A stretch of DNA of 50,615 bases from an uncultured Methylococcaceae bacterium (GTDB lineage Bacteria > Pseudomonadota > Gammaproteobacteria > Methylococcales > Methylomonadaceae). The notes beneath the pieces were generated by a model. The model saw only the letters and a program-made list of their open reading frames with translations. It did no database searches and was not told the origin of the DNA. The stretch's first letter is position 1. Every line of letters begins with the position of its first letter. The DNA is taken from assembly GCA_903945375.1 (NCBI GenBank), contig CAJAVP010000116.1:1-50615 (forward strand), written 5' to 3'. Made by a program: the position numbers and the translations under genes. Shown here in pieces: positions 9,474-18,782 of the stretch.

Positions 9474-10304
9474 TAAAGCATTGCACAGCGAAGGTAAGTG
9501 CAGTGCGGGCTCTGGTTTGGTTTTGGGTGATGTGGGGTTTTTAGCTTCAGTGGAAAACCACCAAGCGAGTCCGGCATCGCAACCATCGCCAGCAGGCAGG
9601 GGTTCTTGGCTAACACAGTTCAGATTGCCAGCAGGGCAGTGTAAGCGAACATGAAAATGGTCATCATGCTTCCACCACGGTCTAATTTTTCTTAACCAGT
9701 CGTGATTTCCCTTAGTCTTGCATAATTCACGTTTTACACTTGGATTGACAAAAATCCTGTCCACACTCGGCATACGTGCCGCTGTTTCTAAAATTTTCTC
9801 ATGATTAATCGACCATTGTGCGGTGTTAATTTGGTCGCTGCTATTCAATAATACCGAGGTTGCGCTCCAGTTTTCTCGTTCGTTAGCACTTAATAAACGT
9901 GTATTGGCTTGTTGCGTCAGTAAAAACCAAATATCGACATCAAGCCCTGTCTGGTGGCTACGATGACCGCTGATTGTCGGCCCCCCTCGCACTTGACCTA
10001 AATCGCCAATCAACAGTGTGCCTAATCCTTGGTTGGCAGTGGCTTGTCCTAATTGTTCAATAAAAAGTTTTAATTCAGGGTGACCAAACACACGATTTCT
10101 GGATAAGCGCATCATTTGATAGCCGATGCCGTTGCTAGGCATTGCGACCGCACCACTGAGACAGCCGTTGTTATAGCTACCAATGCTTTGTGCCGTTGGA
10201 CTGATTTGTTTGGGTTGGGTCATTAATGACCAAGGATTAGCGACACCGAGTTTGGGTAGGGTAAAGATGAGCGTTAAAAAAAAGAAGCTAAAATTTTTAA
10301 ACAT
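9465..10304 (-). CDS. mepA: Penicillin-insensitive murein endopeptidase
   Basis: The product (279 residues from the ATG) opens with a signal peptide (MFKNFSFFFLTLIFTLPKLGVA). It carries the LAS-type zinc peptidase motifs of MepA: SGHRSHQTGLDVDIWF with its His and Asp ligands, and HDDHFHVRLHC near the C-terminus. MepA cuts D-alanyl-meso-diaminopimelyl cross-links in periplasmic peptidoglycan. A longer reading from a TTG at 10340 would place 12 residues before the signal peptide, so the ATG at 10302-10304 is used. It is convergent with the ubiF-like gene and seems to be a single-gene unit. Confidence 0.9.
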   Translation of the reverse strand: MFKNFSFFFLTLIFTLPKLGVANPWSLMTQPKQISPTAQSIGSYNNGCLSGAVAMPSNGIGYQMMRLSRNRVFGHPELKLFIEQLGQATANQGLGTLLIGDLGQVRGGPTISGHRSHQTGLDVDIWFLLTQQANTRLLSANERENWSATSVLLNSSDQINTAQWSINHEKILETAARMPSVDRIFVNPSVKRELCKTKGNHDWLRKIRPWWKHDDHFHVRLHCPAGNLNCVSQEPLPAGDGCDAGLAWWFSTEAKNPTSPKTKPEPALHLPSLCNALLN

Positions 10305-10699
10305 GGTCGTGTTAAATAAGTAGTAAAGAGGTGCGAGCAAGCGACGTAAGTTTTTGGCTATTTTCGAAAACTTAAAGAGCGTTTGACCGAAAAAGCAAAA
10401 AATCCAGCTGAATAAAGAGTCATTTTAAAAACTGTCCCTATTGTTTTGGAGTCAACCGATAAATACGATGCGGTATCGTTCATATCTAAAGAGGGTTATC
10501 CTGAAGTTATTACTCCTGATTAAATACTGGGGCGCTTCTGTTGTTCAATTAGTGGCGTAGGGCGGATAAGCGATAGCGCCATCCGCCAATAATCGTTAAG
10601 GTGCATGACGCTATCGCTTATGCACCCTACGCGAGCTTCAATTTAGCTCATCAACAAAGATTGAAAATGTTGTGGGCAGTGATGCATTGCGTGGCCCAT
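10305..10699. other. Gap between mepA and the YecA-family gene
   Basis: The 395-base gap contains one full copy of the 72-bp dispersed repeat (10555-10632). It also holds a short stop-to-stop plus-strand frame (10416-10523) encoding a peptide ending in KEGYPEVITPD. That frame has no start codon of the usual kind and may be the tail of a decayed gene. No RNA gene was recognised. Confidence 0.4.
10555..10632. repeat. 72-bp palindromic dispersed repeat, copy 1
   Basis: The element is bounded by GCGTAGGG and its complement CCCTACGC. Inside it GGCGGAT pairs with ATCCGCC, and AAGCGATAGCG pairs with CGCTATCGCTT further on, so it can fold in two ways. Positions 10558-10629 match 42481-42552 at 69 of 72 bases; a shorter decayed relative lies at 41794-41836. 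It looks like a REP/MITE-type extragenic repeat. Confidence 0.8.
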
Positions 10700-11422
10700 T
10701 TAACCACAACATTTTTTATATTTTTTCCCGCTACCGCAATGACAAGGGTCATTGCGCCCAATTTTAATCGCGGACTGGATTTGAGGTTGCTGTGCCGCCA
10801 GTTGCATCGTCTTAACGCCGTAGATATGCAGCGTTTTTACCGCAATCGGCACATTAGGAAATAAGGCAATCGCAATCATATCGCCGCTGGGCTCTTCGCC
10901 TTGCCCCATTAATAAGGCTTTAATTTCTTTGATTTTGGCTTGATCAAAATCGCTAAAATCTTTGGTTGCCAAGCCACCAAAAAGCTTTGCGCTATTTCTA
11001 ATGGATTCAAGCCCTGCATCACTAGGTTTTAATTTTTCCCCTTTTTTACCAAACCAAAAGACTTCATTGATGGCTAAGCCGGCAAAAAATCCTAGACACC
11101 AACTGTAAGCAATTTCCGCAAGCTCTTCGTCAAGCTGTTCAAAATCAAAGGGAAAAGCTAATTTGTTGGTGGTTAATAAGTCGTGATAAGCCGAATAAAC
11201 CGCTTGTGTTGCTTGGTTTAGCAGCGGTGCTTGGGTCTCACTAATCGCGGGGTGTTGACCTTTGAAAATGGCAGATAACCAAGGCAAAGCGTCATGTTGG
11301 GTAGGGGTTATCATTTGTGCATAAAACAAACCACGTAGTTCATCTAGGCTTAAGTGTTCCTCGGCAGGAACGATCGTATTTAAACAGTCATCAAGTGTTT
11401 GCAGTAATTTTGTATCAATCAT
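10700..11422 (-). CDS. YecA/UPF0149-family protein with C-terminal SEC-C zinc motif
   Basis: The 240-residue protein has a helical UPF0149 (YecA/YgfB-like) body, including [21 protein letters not shown] around residues 105-125. It ends in the SEC-C metal-binding motif [18 protein letters not shown], with C-x-C-x8-C-C ligands. The same zinc motif ends SecA and binds zinc and ribosomes or nucleic acid; in YecA proteins the role is not established. The ATG at 11422 starts a normal-looking N-terminus. An unknown gene lies 43 bases upstream on the same strand, so the two may be cotranscribed. Confidence 0.85.
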   Translation of the reverse strand: MIDTKLLQTLDDCLNTIVPAEEHLSLDELRGLFYAQMITPTQHDALPWLSAIFKGQHPAISETQAPLLNQATQAVYSAYHDLLTTNKLAFPFDFEQLDEELAEIAYSWCLGFFAGLAINEVFWFGKKGEKLKPSDAGLESIRNSAKLFGGLATKDFSDFDQAKIKEIKALLMGQGEEPSGDMIAIALFPNVPIAVKTLHIYGVKTMQLAAQQPQIQSAIKIGRNDPCHCGSGKKYKKCCG

Positions 11423-11465
11423 GGGAATATTTTAATTATTATTAGGGAATCGTCAGTAACGATGT

Positions 11466-12008
11466 TTATTGCAGTGGGGGACGGGTATATAGATTGGTGA
11501 ATAAACGCACAACCACAAATAGCATGGCTTTGAACATTTCAATGGTTGATTCATCACAGTCGTTTTCCTGTAAAAATAAATCAGCGGACTGATGCAAGAA
11601 ATCAAGCAAGCCAGATTGCTGTGTTTCGTCGTCTTTGGGCGTATAAAAATCCGTTTTAATTTGCTCGCTCCGTTTGGCATTAAGATGGCGACCTTGCATT
11701 AAGGGCTTAAGCTCTTTGTCCAATAAACCGGCTTGTCGCTCCATCCAGGTTGGATCATCTTTAAATTTGGGGAGATTGCCAAACGCTTTTTTATAAACCC
11801 CGCTGATATCAAAACATAAATCCATAAACAAGTGTGCTAAGTCTTGATTGCGCTCAGCAATAATCGCTGGGAAAGTATGAAAAATGGTTTGAAAAAATAA
11901 CGGTTGATCAATTTCAAATTGAATCATCATCCGTTTAGCGTTGTCTTCATCAATGCTTTTTGCATATTCAAGCGCTTGTTTAAGCTCTCGTGAGTTAAGT
12001 TCGTGCAT
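11466..12008 (-). CDS. Conserved-looking protein of unknown function
   Basis: I do not recognise this 180-residue protein. It is rich in charged residues, has no signal peptide or membrane segment, and looks mainly helical (for example SRELKQALEYAKSIDEDNAKR at the start and EMFKAMLFVVVRLFTNLY near the end). Codon use and base composition match the neighbours, which supports real coding. It lies directly upstream of the SEC-C gene, 43 bases apart, on the same strand, and the two may act in the same process. The ATG at 12006-12008 is the only good start. Confidence 0.65.
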   Translation of the reverse strand: MHELNSRELKQALEYAKSIDEDNAKRMMIQFEIDQPLFFQTIFHTFPAIIAERNQDLAHLFMDLCFDISGVYKKAFGNLPKFKDDPTWMERQAGLLDKELKPLMQGRHLNAKRSEQIKTDFYTPKDDETQQSGLLDFLHQSADLFLQENDCDESTIEMFKAMLFVVVRLFTNLYTRPPLQ

Positions 12009-12016
12009 TTTGAGCC

Positions 12017-12046
12017 TTCGTTTAAGATAAAATGGGGGCTTATAAT
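12017..12046 (+). promoter_or_regulatory. Possible promoter of the RND gene
   Basis: A perfect TATAAT at 12041-12046 is preceded, 18 bases earlier, by TTCGTT, a weak -35. It would start transcription about 100 bases before the RND gene at 12153. Only the -10 match is strong. Confidence 0.35.
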
Positions 12047-12152
12047 ATCATGACGGCGAAAAACACCTAGCCCACTTTGCCCAAGATTTCGATTGGCTAA
12101 CGCGGGGTCAAGCTGTACCGATACTCTACCTCTCAATCCCAAATAAAATACC

Positions 12153-15100
12153 ATGCTGGCTGCTCTCGTTCGCTTTTCTATTCGCTTCTATGGCGTCGTC
12201 ATTGCGCTTGCTGTGTTAATTCTGCTGTATGGCAGTTATCGCTTTGTTACGGCGGGTTTGGATATTTTTCCTGAATTTTCGCCCAAGCGCGTCATTATTC
12301 AAACTGAATCGCCCGGATTTTCTGCTGAACAAGTGGAGGTGTTAGTCACTCGCCCCATAGAACTGTCCCTTAGTGGTTTAGTGGGTTTAGCCTCGATACG
12401 GTCTGAATCTATACAAGGTTTATCGATTATTACCGCAACATTTGACGAGCAGACGGAAGTCTATCGCAACCGGCAATGGGTCAGTGAGCGCCTAGCCGGT
12501 TTAGCCGCTCAGTTACCCGCAGGTATCACGCCGATTGCTCTGCCTTTATCATCGTCTTCTTCAACCGTGTTAACCGTAGGCTTACAATCTGAAACCCAAA
12601 ACCTAATGCACTTACGCAGTTTAGTCGATTGGACAATCGTGCCGCGTTTGCTGGCTGTGCCGGGTGTTGCCGATGTGAATGTGTTTGGTGGTGATGTTCA
12701 GCAATTGCAAATCCAAGTAGATCCCGTGCAATTACGTCGCTTTAATCTCGCATTTGACGATATTATTCACGCCGCGAGTCAAGCTGCCAATCATCAAGGC
12801 GGCGGTTTTTTAGAAAATACAAACCAACGCTTCACTTTGCAAATTTTAGGGCCGGCAGCCACCCCTGAGCAGTATGCGAAGGTTTTGATTCACCTACCTA
12901 ATCCTCCCACTGGACAAGCACGCAGCATTACCTTAGATGAAATTGCCACGATAAGCTATGCTGCCGAACCGCCCATTGGTGCGGCGCAAGTCATGGGTAA
13001 GCCCGGTATTGTGCTAATGGTGATTGGTCAGTATGGTGCTAACACCTTAACCGTATCTAAACAAGTTGAGCAAGCACTCAAAGATTTTGAACCGGTATTT
13101 CAGCATGAGGCCATTCATTTCTATCCGCATTTATTTCGACCTGCCGATTATATTGAACGCTCGCTCGCCAGTTTGAGTGGACATTTACTCATTGGCGGCC
13201 TATTTGTTCTGCTTATCTTAGGTTTGTTTTTATATAACTTACGCACCGCCTTAATTTCTGCGCTAGCTATTCCGGTCTCGTTGATAGCCGCTGTGATTGT
13301 TTTATTAGAAACTGGCGTTCATTTAAATATCATGGTATTGGGCGGACTTGCTATCGCTTTGGGTGAAGTTGTTGATGATGCCATTATTGACACTGAAAAT
13401 ATTTATCGCCGCTTACGCGAAAATCATCGCGCCGATTTTCCCTTGCCGATTACCGAGGTTATCCATAGCGCTTCCTTAGAAGTGCGCGGCTCGGTTGTTT
13501 ATGCCAGTTTTATTGTTGCGTTAGTCTTTGTGCCTTTGTTAACCTTAAATGGCGTGGCTGGACGATTATTTGCGCCATTGGGTTTTTCTTATATTCTCGC
13601 CATTTTAGCTTCTTTGCTGGTCGCGCTGACGCTAACTCCCGCATTGTGCTATTTACTACTGCGCTCAGTTGCGGTTAGTGCAGAACCGCCACTGATTAAG
13701 CGCCTATTGCCGATTTATCAGCAATGGCTACAAAAAAGTAACCGTCATTTTAATTTGATTGTGGTCAGCAGCCTGTTGGTTTGCTTAACAGGTTTATCTG
13801 CATTTTTAAAATTAGATAGCCAGTTTTTGCCCGAATTACGCGAAGGTCATTATATTGTCCATACCAGTAGCATCCCCGGCACTTCTTTGCAGGAGTCTTT
13901 ACGAATTGGACGCAAGCTTACCGAGCAATTTCTAAACATTCCAGGGATTGAATCAGTCTCGCAATGGGCAGGACGCGCCGAACGAGGGGCTGATACTTAC
14001 GGCAGTCATTACAGTGAATACGAAGTGCGGCTCAAACCTTTATCAGGCGCAGAGCAACAACACATCATGGAACAGTTACGTGAAATTTTGGATAATTTTC
14101 CGGGCATTTCTGCCGAGGCCAACACCTTTTTAACTGAGCGTATTGATGAAACCATCTCTGGTTATACGGCTCCGGTCGTCGTTAATATTTATGGCAGTGA
14201 TTTAGCCCTATTAGATGATAAGGCGCAAGCGGTCGCTCGTATCATGCGCGGCATGACTGGTGCAACCGATGTGCAATTGCGCTCTCCGCCCGCAACGCCA
14301 TTGTTACAAATCAAGCTACAACAAGAACAAATGCAACTCTGGGACGTTTTGCCCGCCCAAGTGAGTACCGCCATACAAGCCGCGTTTGAAACGCACGTCA
14401 TCGGTCGCAATCGTCAAGGTGTCAATCCTTATGCGATTGTTGTTACTGTTAGCCCGGAACTCCGCCAACACATCGAAGCCATTGCGGAATTACCCATTCG
14501 CACTCAACAAGGTGGCTTAGTTAAACTGGGACAAGTCGCGCACATGGGGCAAACCGACAGTCGCTATAATATTTTGCACCAAAGCGCACAACGGCGACAA
14601 ACCGTCACCTGCCATGTTATCAATCGCGATATCGATGCGTTTATGCGTGAACTAAAAACCCAAGTGCTTGCTGAAGTACCTATTTCAGCTGACAGTTACC
14701 CCGAATTTACCGGTGTCGCTATCGAACAAGCAGACGCTCGTAATGCCTTGATTGTGCAATCATTACTCGCGGGTACAGGAGTGCTCCTGTTGATTTATAT
14801 CGCGATAGGCAATATCCGGCACGTTTTAATCACCTTATTAAATCTACCGTTTGCTTTGATGGGAGGGATTGCCGCCGTGCTAGTGACTCATGCCTCACTT
14901 TCCGTTGGCTCAGTCGTAGGTTTTGTGACGCTGTTTGGTATCACCGTCCGTAACAGCATTATGCTCTTAGCACATTATCGGCAATTAGTGGAAATAGAAG
15001 GCACGGCTTGGACGCTAGATTTGGCCATACGGGGCGCTCAAAAGCGATTACCCTCCATTTTGATGACCGCACTGGTCACCGCGCTAGCGATGTTTCCCAT

Positions 15101-15254
15101 TGCCTTTAATAGCGACAATCCCGGGCTTGAAATTATGGGACCAATGGCGGCAATTATCATAGGCGGTTTAATTTCTTCGACGTTATTAAATTTACTCTTG
15201 ATGCCTTTGTTACTACTGCGCTATGGCAAATGGCAGGGTGCTTCAACGCTATGA
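12153..15254 (+). CDS. RND efflux permease, heavy-metal (CusA/CzcA-like) type
   Basis: The 1033-residue protein has the full RND inner-membrane pump layout: TM1 at residues 12-32, a large periplasmic loop, TM2-TM6 around 335-500, a second periplasmic loop, and TM7-12 in the last 190 residues. The heavy-metal-type signature GEVVDDAIIDTENIYRRLRE lies in the fourth membrane segment, with acidic residues that serve in proton relay. CusA/CzcA proteins export metal ions with a membrane-fusion adaptor and an outer-membrane channel. Neither partner is next to it, so it must borrow them or have another job. The N-terminus MLAALVRFSIRFYGVV is typical and supports the ATG although no strong Shine-Dalgarno is seen. 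The substrate cannot be told. Confidence 0.85.
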   Translation: MLAALVRFSIRFYGVVIALAVLILLYGSYRFVTAGLDIFPEFSPKRVIIQTESPGFSAEQVEVLVTRPIELSLSGLVGLASIRSESIQGLSIITATFDEQTEVYRNRQWVSERLAGLAAQLPAGITPIALPLSSSSSTVLTVGLQSETQNLMHLRSLVDWTIVPRLLAVPGVADVNVFGGDVQQLQIQVDPVQLRRFNLAFDDIIHAASQAANHQGGGFLENTNQRFTLQILGPAATPEQYAKVLIHLPNPPTGQARSITLDEIATISYAAEPPIGAAQVMGKPGIVLMVIGQYGANTLTVSKQVEQALKDFEPVFQHEAIHFYPHLFRPADYIERSLASLSGHLLIGGLFVLLILGLFLYNLRTALISALAIPVSLIAAVIVLLETGVHLNIMVLGGLAIALGEVVDDAIIDTENIYRRLRENHRADFPLPITEVIHSASLEVRGSVVYASFIVALVFVPLLTLNGVAGRLFAPLGFSYILAILASLLVALTLTPALCYLLLRSVAVSAEPPLIKRLLPIYQQWLQKSNRHFNLIVVSSLLVCLTGLSAFLKLDSQFLPELREGHYIVHTSSIPGTSLQESLRIGRKLTEQFLNIPGIESVSQWAGRAERGADTYGSHYSEYEVRLKPLSGAEQQHIMEQLREILDNFPGISAEANTFLTERIDETISGYTAPVVVNIYGSDLALLDDKAQAVARIMRGMTGATDVQLRSPPATPLLQIKLQQEQMQLWDVLPAQVSTAIQAAFETHVIGRNRQGVNPYAIVVTVSPELRQHIEAIAELPIRTQQGGLVKLGQVAHMGQTDSRYNILHQSAQRRQTVTCHVINRDIDAFMRELKTQVLAEVPISADSYPEFTGVAIEQADARNALIVQSLLAGTGVLLLIYIAIGNIRHVLITLLNLPFALMGGIAAVLVTHASLSVGSVVGFVTLFGITVRNSIMLLAHYRQLVEIEGTAWTLDLAIRGAQKRLPSILMTALVTALAMFPIAFNSDNPGLEIMGPMAAIIIGGLISSTLLNLLLMPLLLLRYGKWQGASTL

Positions 15255-15334
15255 TGAGAGTTGCTGATGAGAGATAACGCCGTTGTTTGATACTGTGTGA
15301 ACGGGTTGTAAATTTTAATAAGGGCAGTTAATTT

Positions 15335-15354
15335 CCTCCTTTGAACAAGGGAGG
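15335..15354. repeat. Short palindromic repeat-like sequence
   Basis: CCTCC and GGAGG arms flank TTTGAACAAG, followed by GCTAGGGGATTTT. This type of sequence (purine-rich arms around TTTGAACAA) occurs as a dispersed intergenic repeat in many proteobacteria. Only one copy is seen here, so membership in a family is inferred. Confidence 0.35.
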
Positions 15355-15398
15355 CTAGGGGATTTTATTCATATAACTATTGGCTTCAGCCATTAATG

Positions 15399-15426
15399 TT
15401 GGGTTGCCAAACAGCAGGCAACCCAA
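15399..15426. other. Strong stem-loop between the convergent RND and dsbC genes
   Basis: Perfect 10-base arms (TTGGGTTGCC and GGCAACCCAA) enclose an eight-base loop. It lies between the 3' ends of two converging genes, a usual place for a bidirectional terminator, but no T-run follows on either strand. It may be a terminator helper, an mRNA-end stabiliser or a repeat. Confidence 0.45.
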
Positions 15427-15470
15427 GCTACGAGGTGATCACTTACCCCAAGGGGTTACGTAGACGACCC

Positions 15471-16193
15471 TTATTGAGGCTTCTTCTCCGCATCTAACGC
15501 TTCAACCAATTGCTTAGCGGGTAAATAACCTGGGTAAATATTGCCTTTTTCGGTGACGATCATAGGTGTGCCTTTAACACCAAAATCTTCGCCAAGCTGC
15601 ATGTGTGCATCGACGGGGTTATCGCAAGTTTTACTGGTGATTTTTTGGTCTTTTTTGGCAGCGGTTAGTGCGGCGTTACGGTCATCGGCACACCAGACGG
15701 AAACGGCTTTGTTGTAAGACTCAGAGCCTTTGCCTGCGCGTGGGAAGAATAAGTATTGAATCGTGATGCCTTCCGCTAGATATTGATCAATTTCTGAATG
15801 CAATTTACGGCAATAGCCGCAATCAATATCAGTAAATATAGATACGGTGTATTTCTTGATTTTTGGCGTGAACACGATCATGTTTTTTTGCCCGATTTTA
15901 TCCAAAGCTGCCAATCGTGTGCTGGAGAGTTTTTCTTCAGTTAAATCGGTACGTGTTTGGATGTCGACTAGGCGACCTTGCAATAAATATTTTCCGTTAT
16001 CAGATACATAAAATATATTTGCGCCGACGGCGACTTCATAAATTCCGCTGATAGGGGAGGGCGTAATAGCATCAATTTTGACATCCGGCATGGATTTGGC
16101 GAAGGCTTGTTTGACAGTATTCTCGTCTGCGTTGACATTGCATAGTGCTAAACTTAAAAGCGAAAAAGCGGCTAGTGTCGTGATTCTTTTCAT
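15471..16193 (-). CDS. dsbC: Thiol:disulfide interchange protein, DsbC family
   Basis: The product (240 residues) has a signal peptide (MKRITTLAAFSLLSLALCNVNA), a DsbC-type dimerisation domain, and a thioredoxin-like domain with the CGYC active site at residues 125-128. The cis-Pro loop follows (GVKGTPMIV). DsbC is a periplasmic isomerase that repairs wrongly paired disulfides and is kept reduced by DsbD. The ATG at 16193 is chosen because it starts the signal peptide; an upstream in-frame ATG at 16256 overlaps rseP. The gene starts 40 bases after rseP, in the place where bamA usually stands, so it is likely part of the long rpsB-rseP transcription unit. Confidence 0.9.
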   Translation of the reverse strand: MKRITTLAAFSLLSLALCNVNADENTVKQAFAKSMPDVKIDAITPSPISGIYEVAVGANIFYVSDNGKYLLQGRLVDIQTRTDLTEEKLSSTRLAALDKIGQKNMIVFTPKIKKYTVSIFTDIDCGYCRKLHSEIDQYLAEGITIQYLFFPRAGKGSESYNKAVSVWCADDRNAALTAAKKDQKITSKTCDNPVDAHMQLGEDFGVKGTPMIVTEKGNIYPGYLPAKQLVEALDAEKKPQ

Positions 16194-16233
16194 GGCATTC
16201 TCATCGGGGTTAAATAAAGATTGAGTTTTTGGA

Positions 16234-17595
16234 TTATTCAAAGAGCCGTTGTACATCTAAAAACATGGCTAAAGCCATTAAGGTGACGAGCAAGCTGATG
16301 CCTATTTGCTGAAAGCTCAGCTGAATTTTTTCGGAAACTGGACTGCCTTTGAGAGCTTCCAATCCAAAAAATAGCAAATGCCCGCCATCGAGCACAGGAA
16401 TGGGCAATAAATTTAATACGCCTAAACTGACGCTCACTAAGCCCATAAATTTTATAAAATGCACCAAGCCCATGCTGGCGGATTGACCCGCATATTGCGC
16501 GATACTGATAGGGCCGCTTAAATTTTCGACGGAGGCTTTGCCGATCAGCATTTTGCCCATCATTTTTAAGGTCGTCCACGAATAAAAATACGTGGTCTCA
16601 AATGCAGCGGGAATGGCGGCTAAGGGTGATAGCGAATATTCGATAGTTATGGCTTTCATCAGGTCTTCAGGGATGTAGACTGACGCGCCAATTTTACCCT
16701 CAGTGCCTTGTTCGGTGACAACCGACTTAGGTGTGACAGTGAGAGGACTTTGTACATCGTTGCGCTCAATGGTGAGTTGTATGGGCTTGCTGGGGTTGAG
16801 CTTGACGATTTCAACCCATTGCATCCAGTCGTCGATGTGTTCACTGTTGGCGCTGATGATGAGATCGCCCGCTTGTAAACCAGCGGCGAGCGCGGCACTG
16901 TCAGGTAGTACTTTGCCAATTACGGGTTTTAATTTAGGTGACCACGGATTAAAACCGAGTTGTTTGTAAAGTGCTTCAGCATTTCCGGTATCTACTCCCT
17001 GCATATCTAAGGTTTTAATTTGGGGCGTGTCATCATTTGTTTTGACTTGAATGGCAATGCGCGGCGTTCCTTCTAGGGCGGCGTTAATGACTACATTGAT
17101 GGCTTCTGACCATGTGGGAGTGGGTTTGTCATTAATCGCTAAAATTTCATCTCCTTCTGCAAGTCCGGCAGAAGCGGCGATTGTGCCTTGAGTTACCGCG
17201 CCGAGTATCGGTTTAATGCCAGTCTCACCCAAAACTAAGGCGCACCAAAACAGAAAAACAGCGAGGAATAGATTAAAGAGAGGGCCTGCGATGACGATTG
17301 CCGATCTAGCAAACAATGATTGGCGATTAAACGCGTGCGGTAAATCCTCAGGTTTAACGGGAGATTCACGTTCATCCACCATTTTGACATAGCCGCCTAA
17401 TGGAATGGCAGACAGCACGTATTCTGTGGCTTTGGGATGTTTTTGATAAGACCACAGCACTTTTCCAAAGCCTATTGAAAATCTCAGCACCTTTACACCC
17501 GCTTTACGGGCGACCCAAAAGTGTCCAAATTCGTGTATCGATACCAGAATGCCGATAACAATAGAGAAATAAAATAAGGTGTGTAAGGTTTCCAT
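16234..17595 (-). CDS. rseP: Site-2 regulated intramembrane protease RseP
   Basis: The 453-residue protein has the zinc site HEFGH at 21-25 in its first membrane segment and two PDZ domains between about 110 and 300. The second active-site motif LPIPVLDGGH (near 400) lies in a C-terminal membrane segment. RseP cleaves the anti-sigma factor RseA inside the inner membrane after DegS, releasing sigma-E; it also removes leftover signal peptides. Length matches E. coli RseP (450). Its ATG overlaps the dxr stop (TAATG), consistent with translational coupling in the conserved dxr-rseP order. Confidence 0.95.
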   Translation of the reverse strand: METLHTLFYFSIVIGILVSIHEFGHFWVARKAGVKVLRFSIGFGKVLWSYQKHPKATEYVLSAIPLGGYVKMVDERESPVKPEDLPHAFNRQSLFARSAIVIAGPLFNLFLAVFLFWCALVLGETGIKPILGAVTQGTIAASAGLAEGDEILAINDKPTPTWSEAINVVINAALEGTPRIAIQVKTNDDTPQIKTLDMQGVDTGNAEALYKQLGFNPWSPKLKPVIGKVLPDSAALAAGLQAGDLIISANSEHIDDWMQWVEIVKLNPSKPIQLTIERNDVQSPLTVTPKSVVTEQGTEGKIGASVYIPEDLMKAITIEYSLSPLAAIPAAFETTYFYSWTTLKMMGKMLIGKASVENLSGPISIAQYAGQSASMGLVHFIKFMGLVSVSLGVLNLLPIPVLDGGHLLFFGLEALKGSPVSEKIQLSFQQIGISLLVTLMALAMFLDVQRLFE

Positions 17596-18782
17596 TATTG
17601 AACAAGCCCGTTTTGAATGAATTGCTTAGCGAGGTCTCGCGTCTGATTGTCGGCAGTTAAAATCGTCTCTAAGCTGTCTGCCGGTTGGCTCGTCATTGTT
17701 TGCATACAGTGAGCAATGACAGTGGCAATATCGGTAAATCGCAAGTCGCCGTCTAAAAAGGCTTGTACGGCAATCTCATTGGCGGCGTTTAATACGGTCG
17801 GCATGATGCCGCCAGCATGAATGGCTTCATAGGCTAAACGAAGACAAGGGAAGCGTTCTAGGTCGGGGGCTTCAAAATCCATGCGAGCGACTTTGAATAT
17901 ATCTAAGGCTTGTGCGCCCGATTCAAAGCGCTCTGGCCAAGCCAAAGAATAGGCAATGGGGATACGCATATCCGGTGTGCCCATTTGCGCGAGTACTGTA
18001 CCGTCAACATAATCGACCATAGAGTGAATAACGCTTTGAGGATGAATGACGACTTGTATTTGCTCGGGCGACATATTGAACAATAAGCAGGCTTCGATCA
18101 TCTCTAGGCCTTTGTTCATCATAGTTGCGGAATCGACTGATATTTTTTTGCCCATATCCCAGTTAGGATGCGCTACGGCTTGCGCCGGTGTGACGTGTGC
18201 TAACTCTTCTAAGGGCGTTTGTCGAAAAGGGCCGCCAGAGGCGGTCAGTAAAATGCGTCTGGCTTGTTTAGTGACCATGCCGGTTTGATAGCCAGCGGGC
18301 ATACATTGAAAAATAGCATTGTGTTCGCTGTCGATAGGCAGTAAATGTGCGCCAGAGTCGGCGACGGCTTGCATAAAAATATCGCCGGACATCACTAAGG
18401 CTTCTTTATTGGCTAACAATACCGTTTTGCTTGCTTTTGCAGCGGCTAAGGTGGGCAGTAAGCCCGCTGCGCCAACAATCGCTGCCATAACAGAATGGAC
18501 TTGTGGCAAGGTGGCAACATACGTTAGAGCATCGGCACCCGATAATACGGTGATATCTGGAAATGCCGATGCGTTGAGGCAGTTTTTAAGTTCTTGAGCT
18601 TTATTGTCATCAACTAAAACGGCATATTCTGGTTGATGCGCGAGGCATTGTTCAAATAACCCTTGCACATTGTTGTTAGCCGTTAGAGCAATGACTTTGT
18701 ATTGATCGGTGTGTCGTGCAATGACATCTAATGTGCTAACACCAATGGATCCTGTGGCACCTAGTATGCAAATGCCTTTCAT
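17595..18782 (-). CDS. dxr: 1-deoxy-D-xylulose 5-phosphate reductoisomerase
   Basis: The product (395 residues) starts with the NADPH-binding loop GATGSIG at residues 8-14. It contains the catalytic region [15 protein letters not shown], the flexible loop with [23 protein letters not shown], and the C-terminal helical domain. Dxr converts DXP to 2-C-methyl-D-erythritol 4-phosphate, the first committed step of the MEP isoprenoid pathway. The ATG at 18780-18782 is chosen over an upstream frame because it overlaps the cdsA stop (ATGA) and lies directly before the nucleotide-binding strand. It shares an operon with uppS, which uses the isoprenoid product. Confidence 0.95.
   Translation of the reverse strand: MKGICILGATGSIGVSTLDVIARHTDQYKVIALTANNNVQGLFEQCLAHQPEYAVLVDDNKAQELKNCLNASAFPDITVLSGADALTYVATLPQVHSVMAAIVGAAGLLPTLAAAKASKTVLLANKEALVMSGDIFMQAVADSGAHLLPIDSEHNAIFQCMPAGYQTGMVTKQARRILLTASGGPFRQTPLEELAHVTPAQAVAHPNWDMGKKISVDSATMMNKGLEMIEACLLFNMSPEQIQVVIHPQSVIHSMVDYVDGTVLAQMGTPDMRIPIAYSLAWPERFESGAQALDIFKVARMDFEAPDLERFPCLRLAYEAIHAGGIMPTVLNAANEIAVQAFLDGDLRFTDIATVIAHCMQTMTSQPADSLETILTADNQTRDLAKQFIQNGLVQ

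Noticed and set aside
12047-12152. Short plus-strand frame before the RND gene, considered as a leftover of an adaptor gene
   Set aside because: Only about 35 codons before the RND start, no start codon, and no clear likeness to adaptor C-termini.
11927-12154. 75-codon minus-strand frame upstream of the RND gene
   Set aside because: It overlaps the start of the unknown 180-residue gene in another frame and has no recognisable content.
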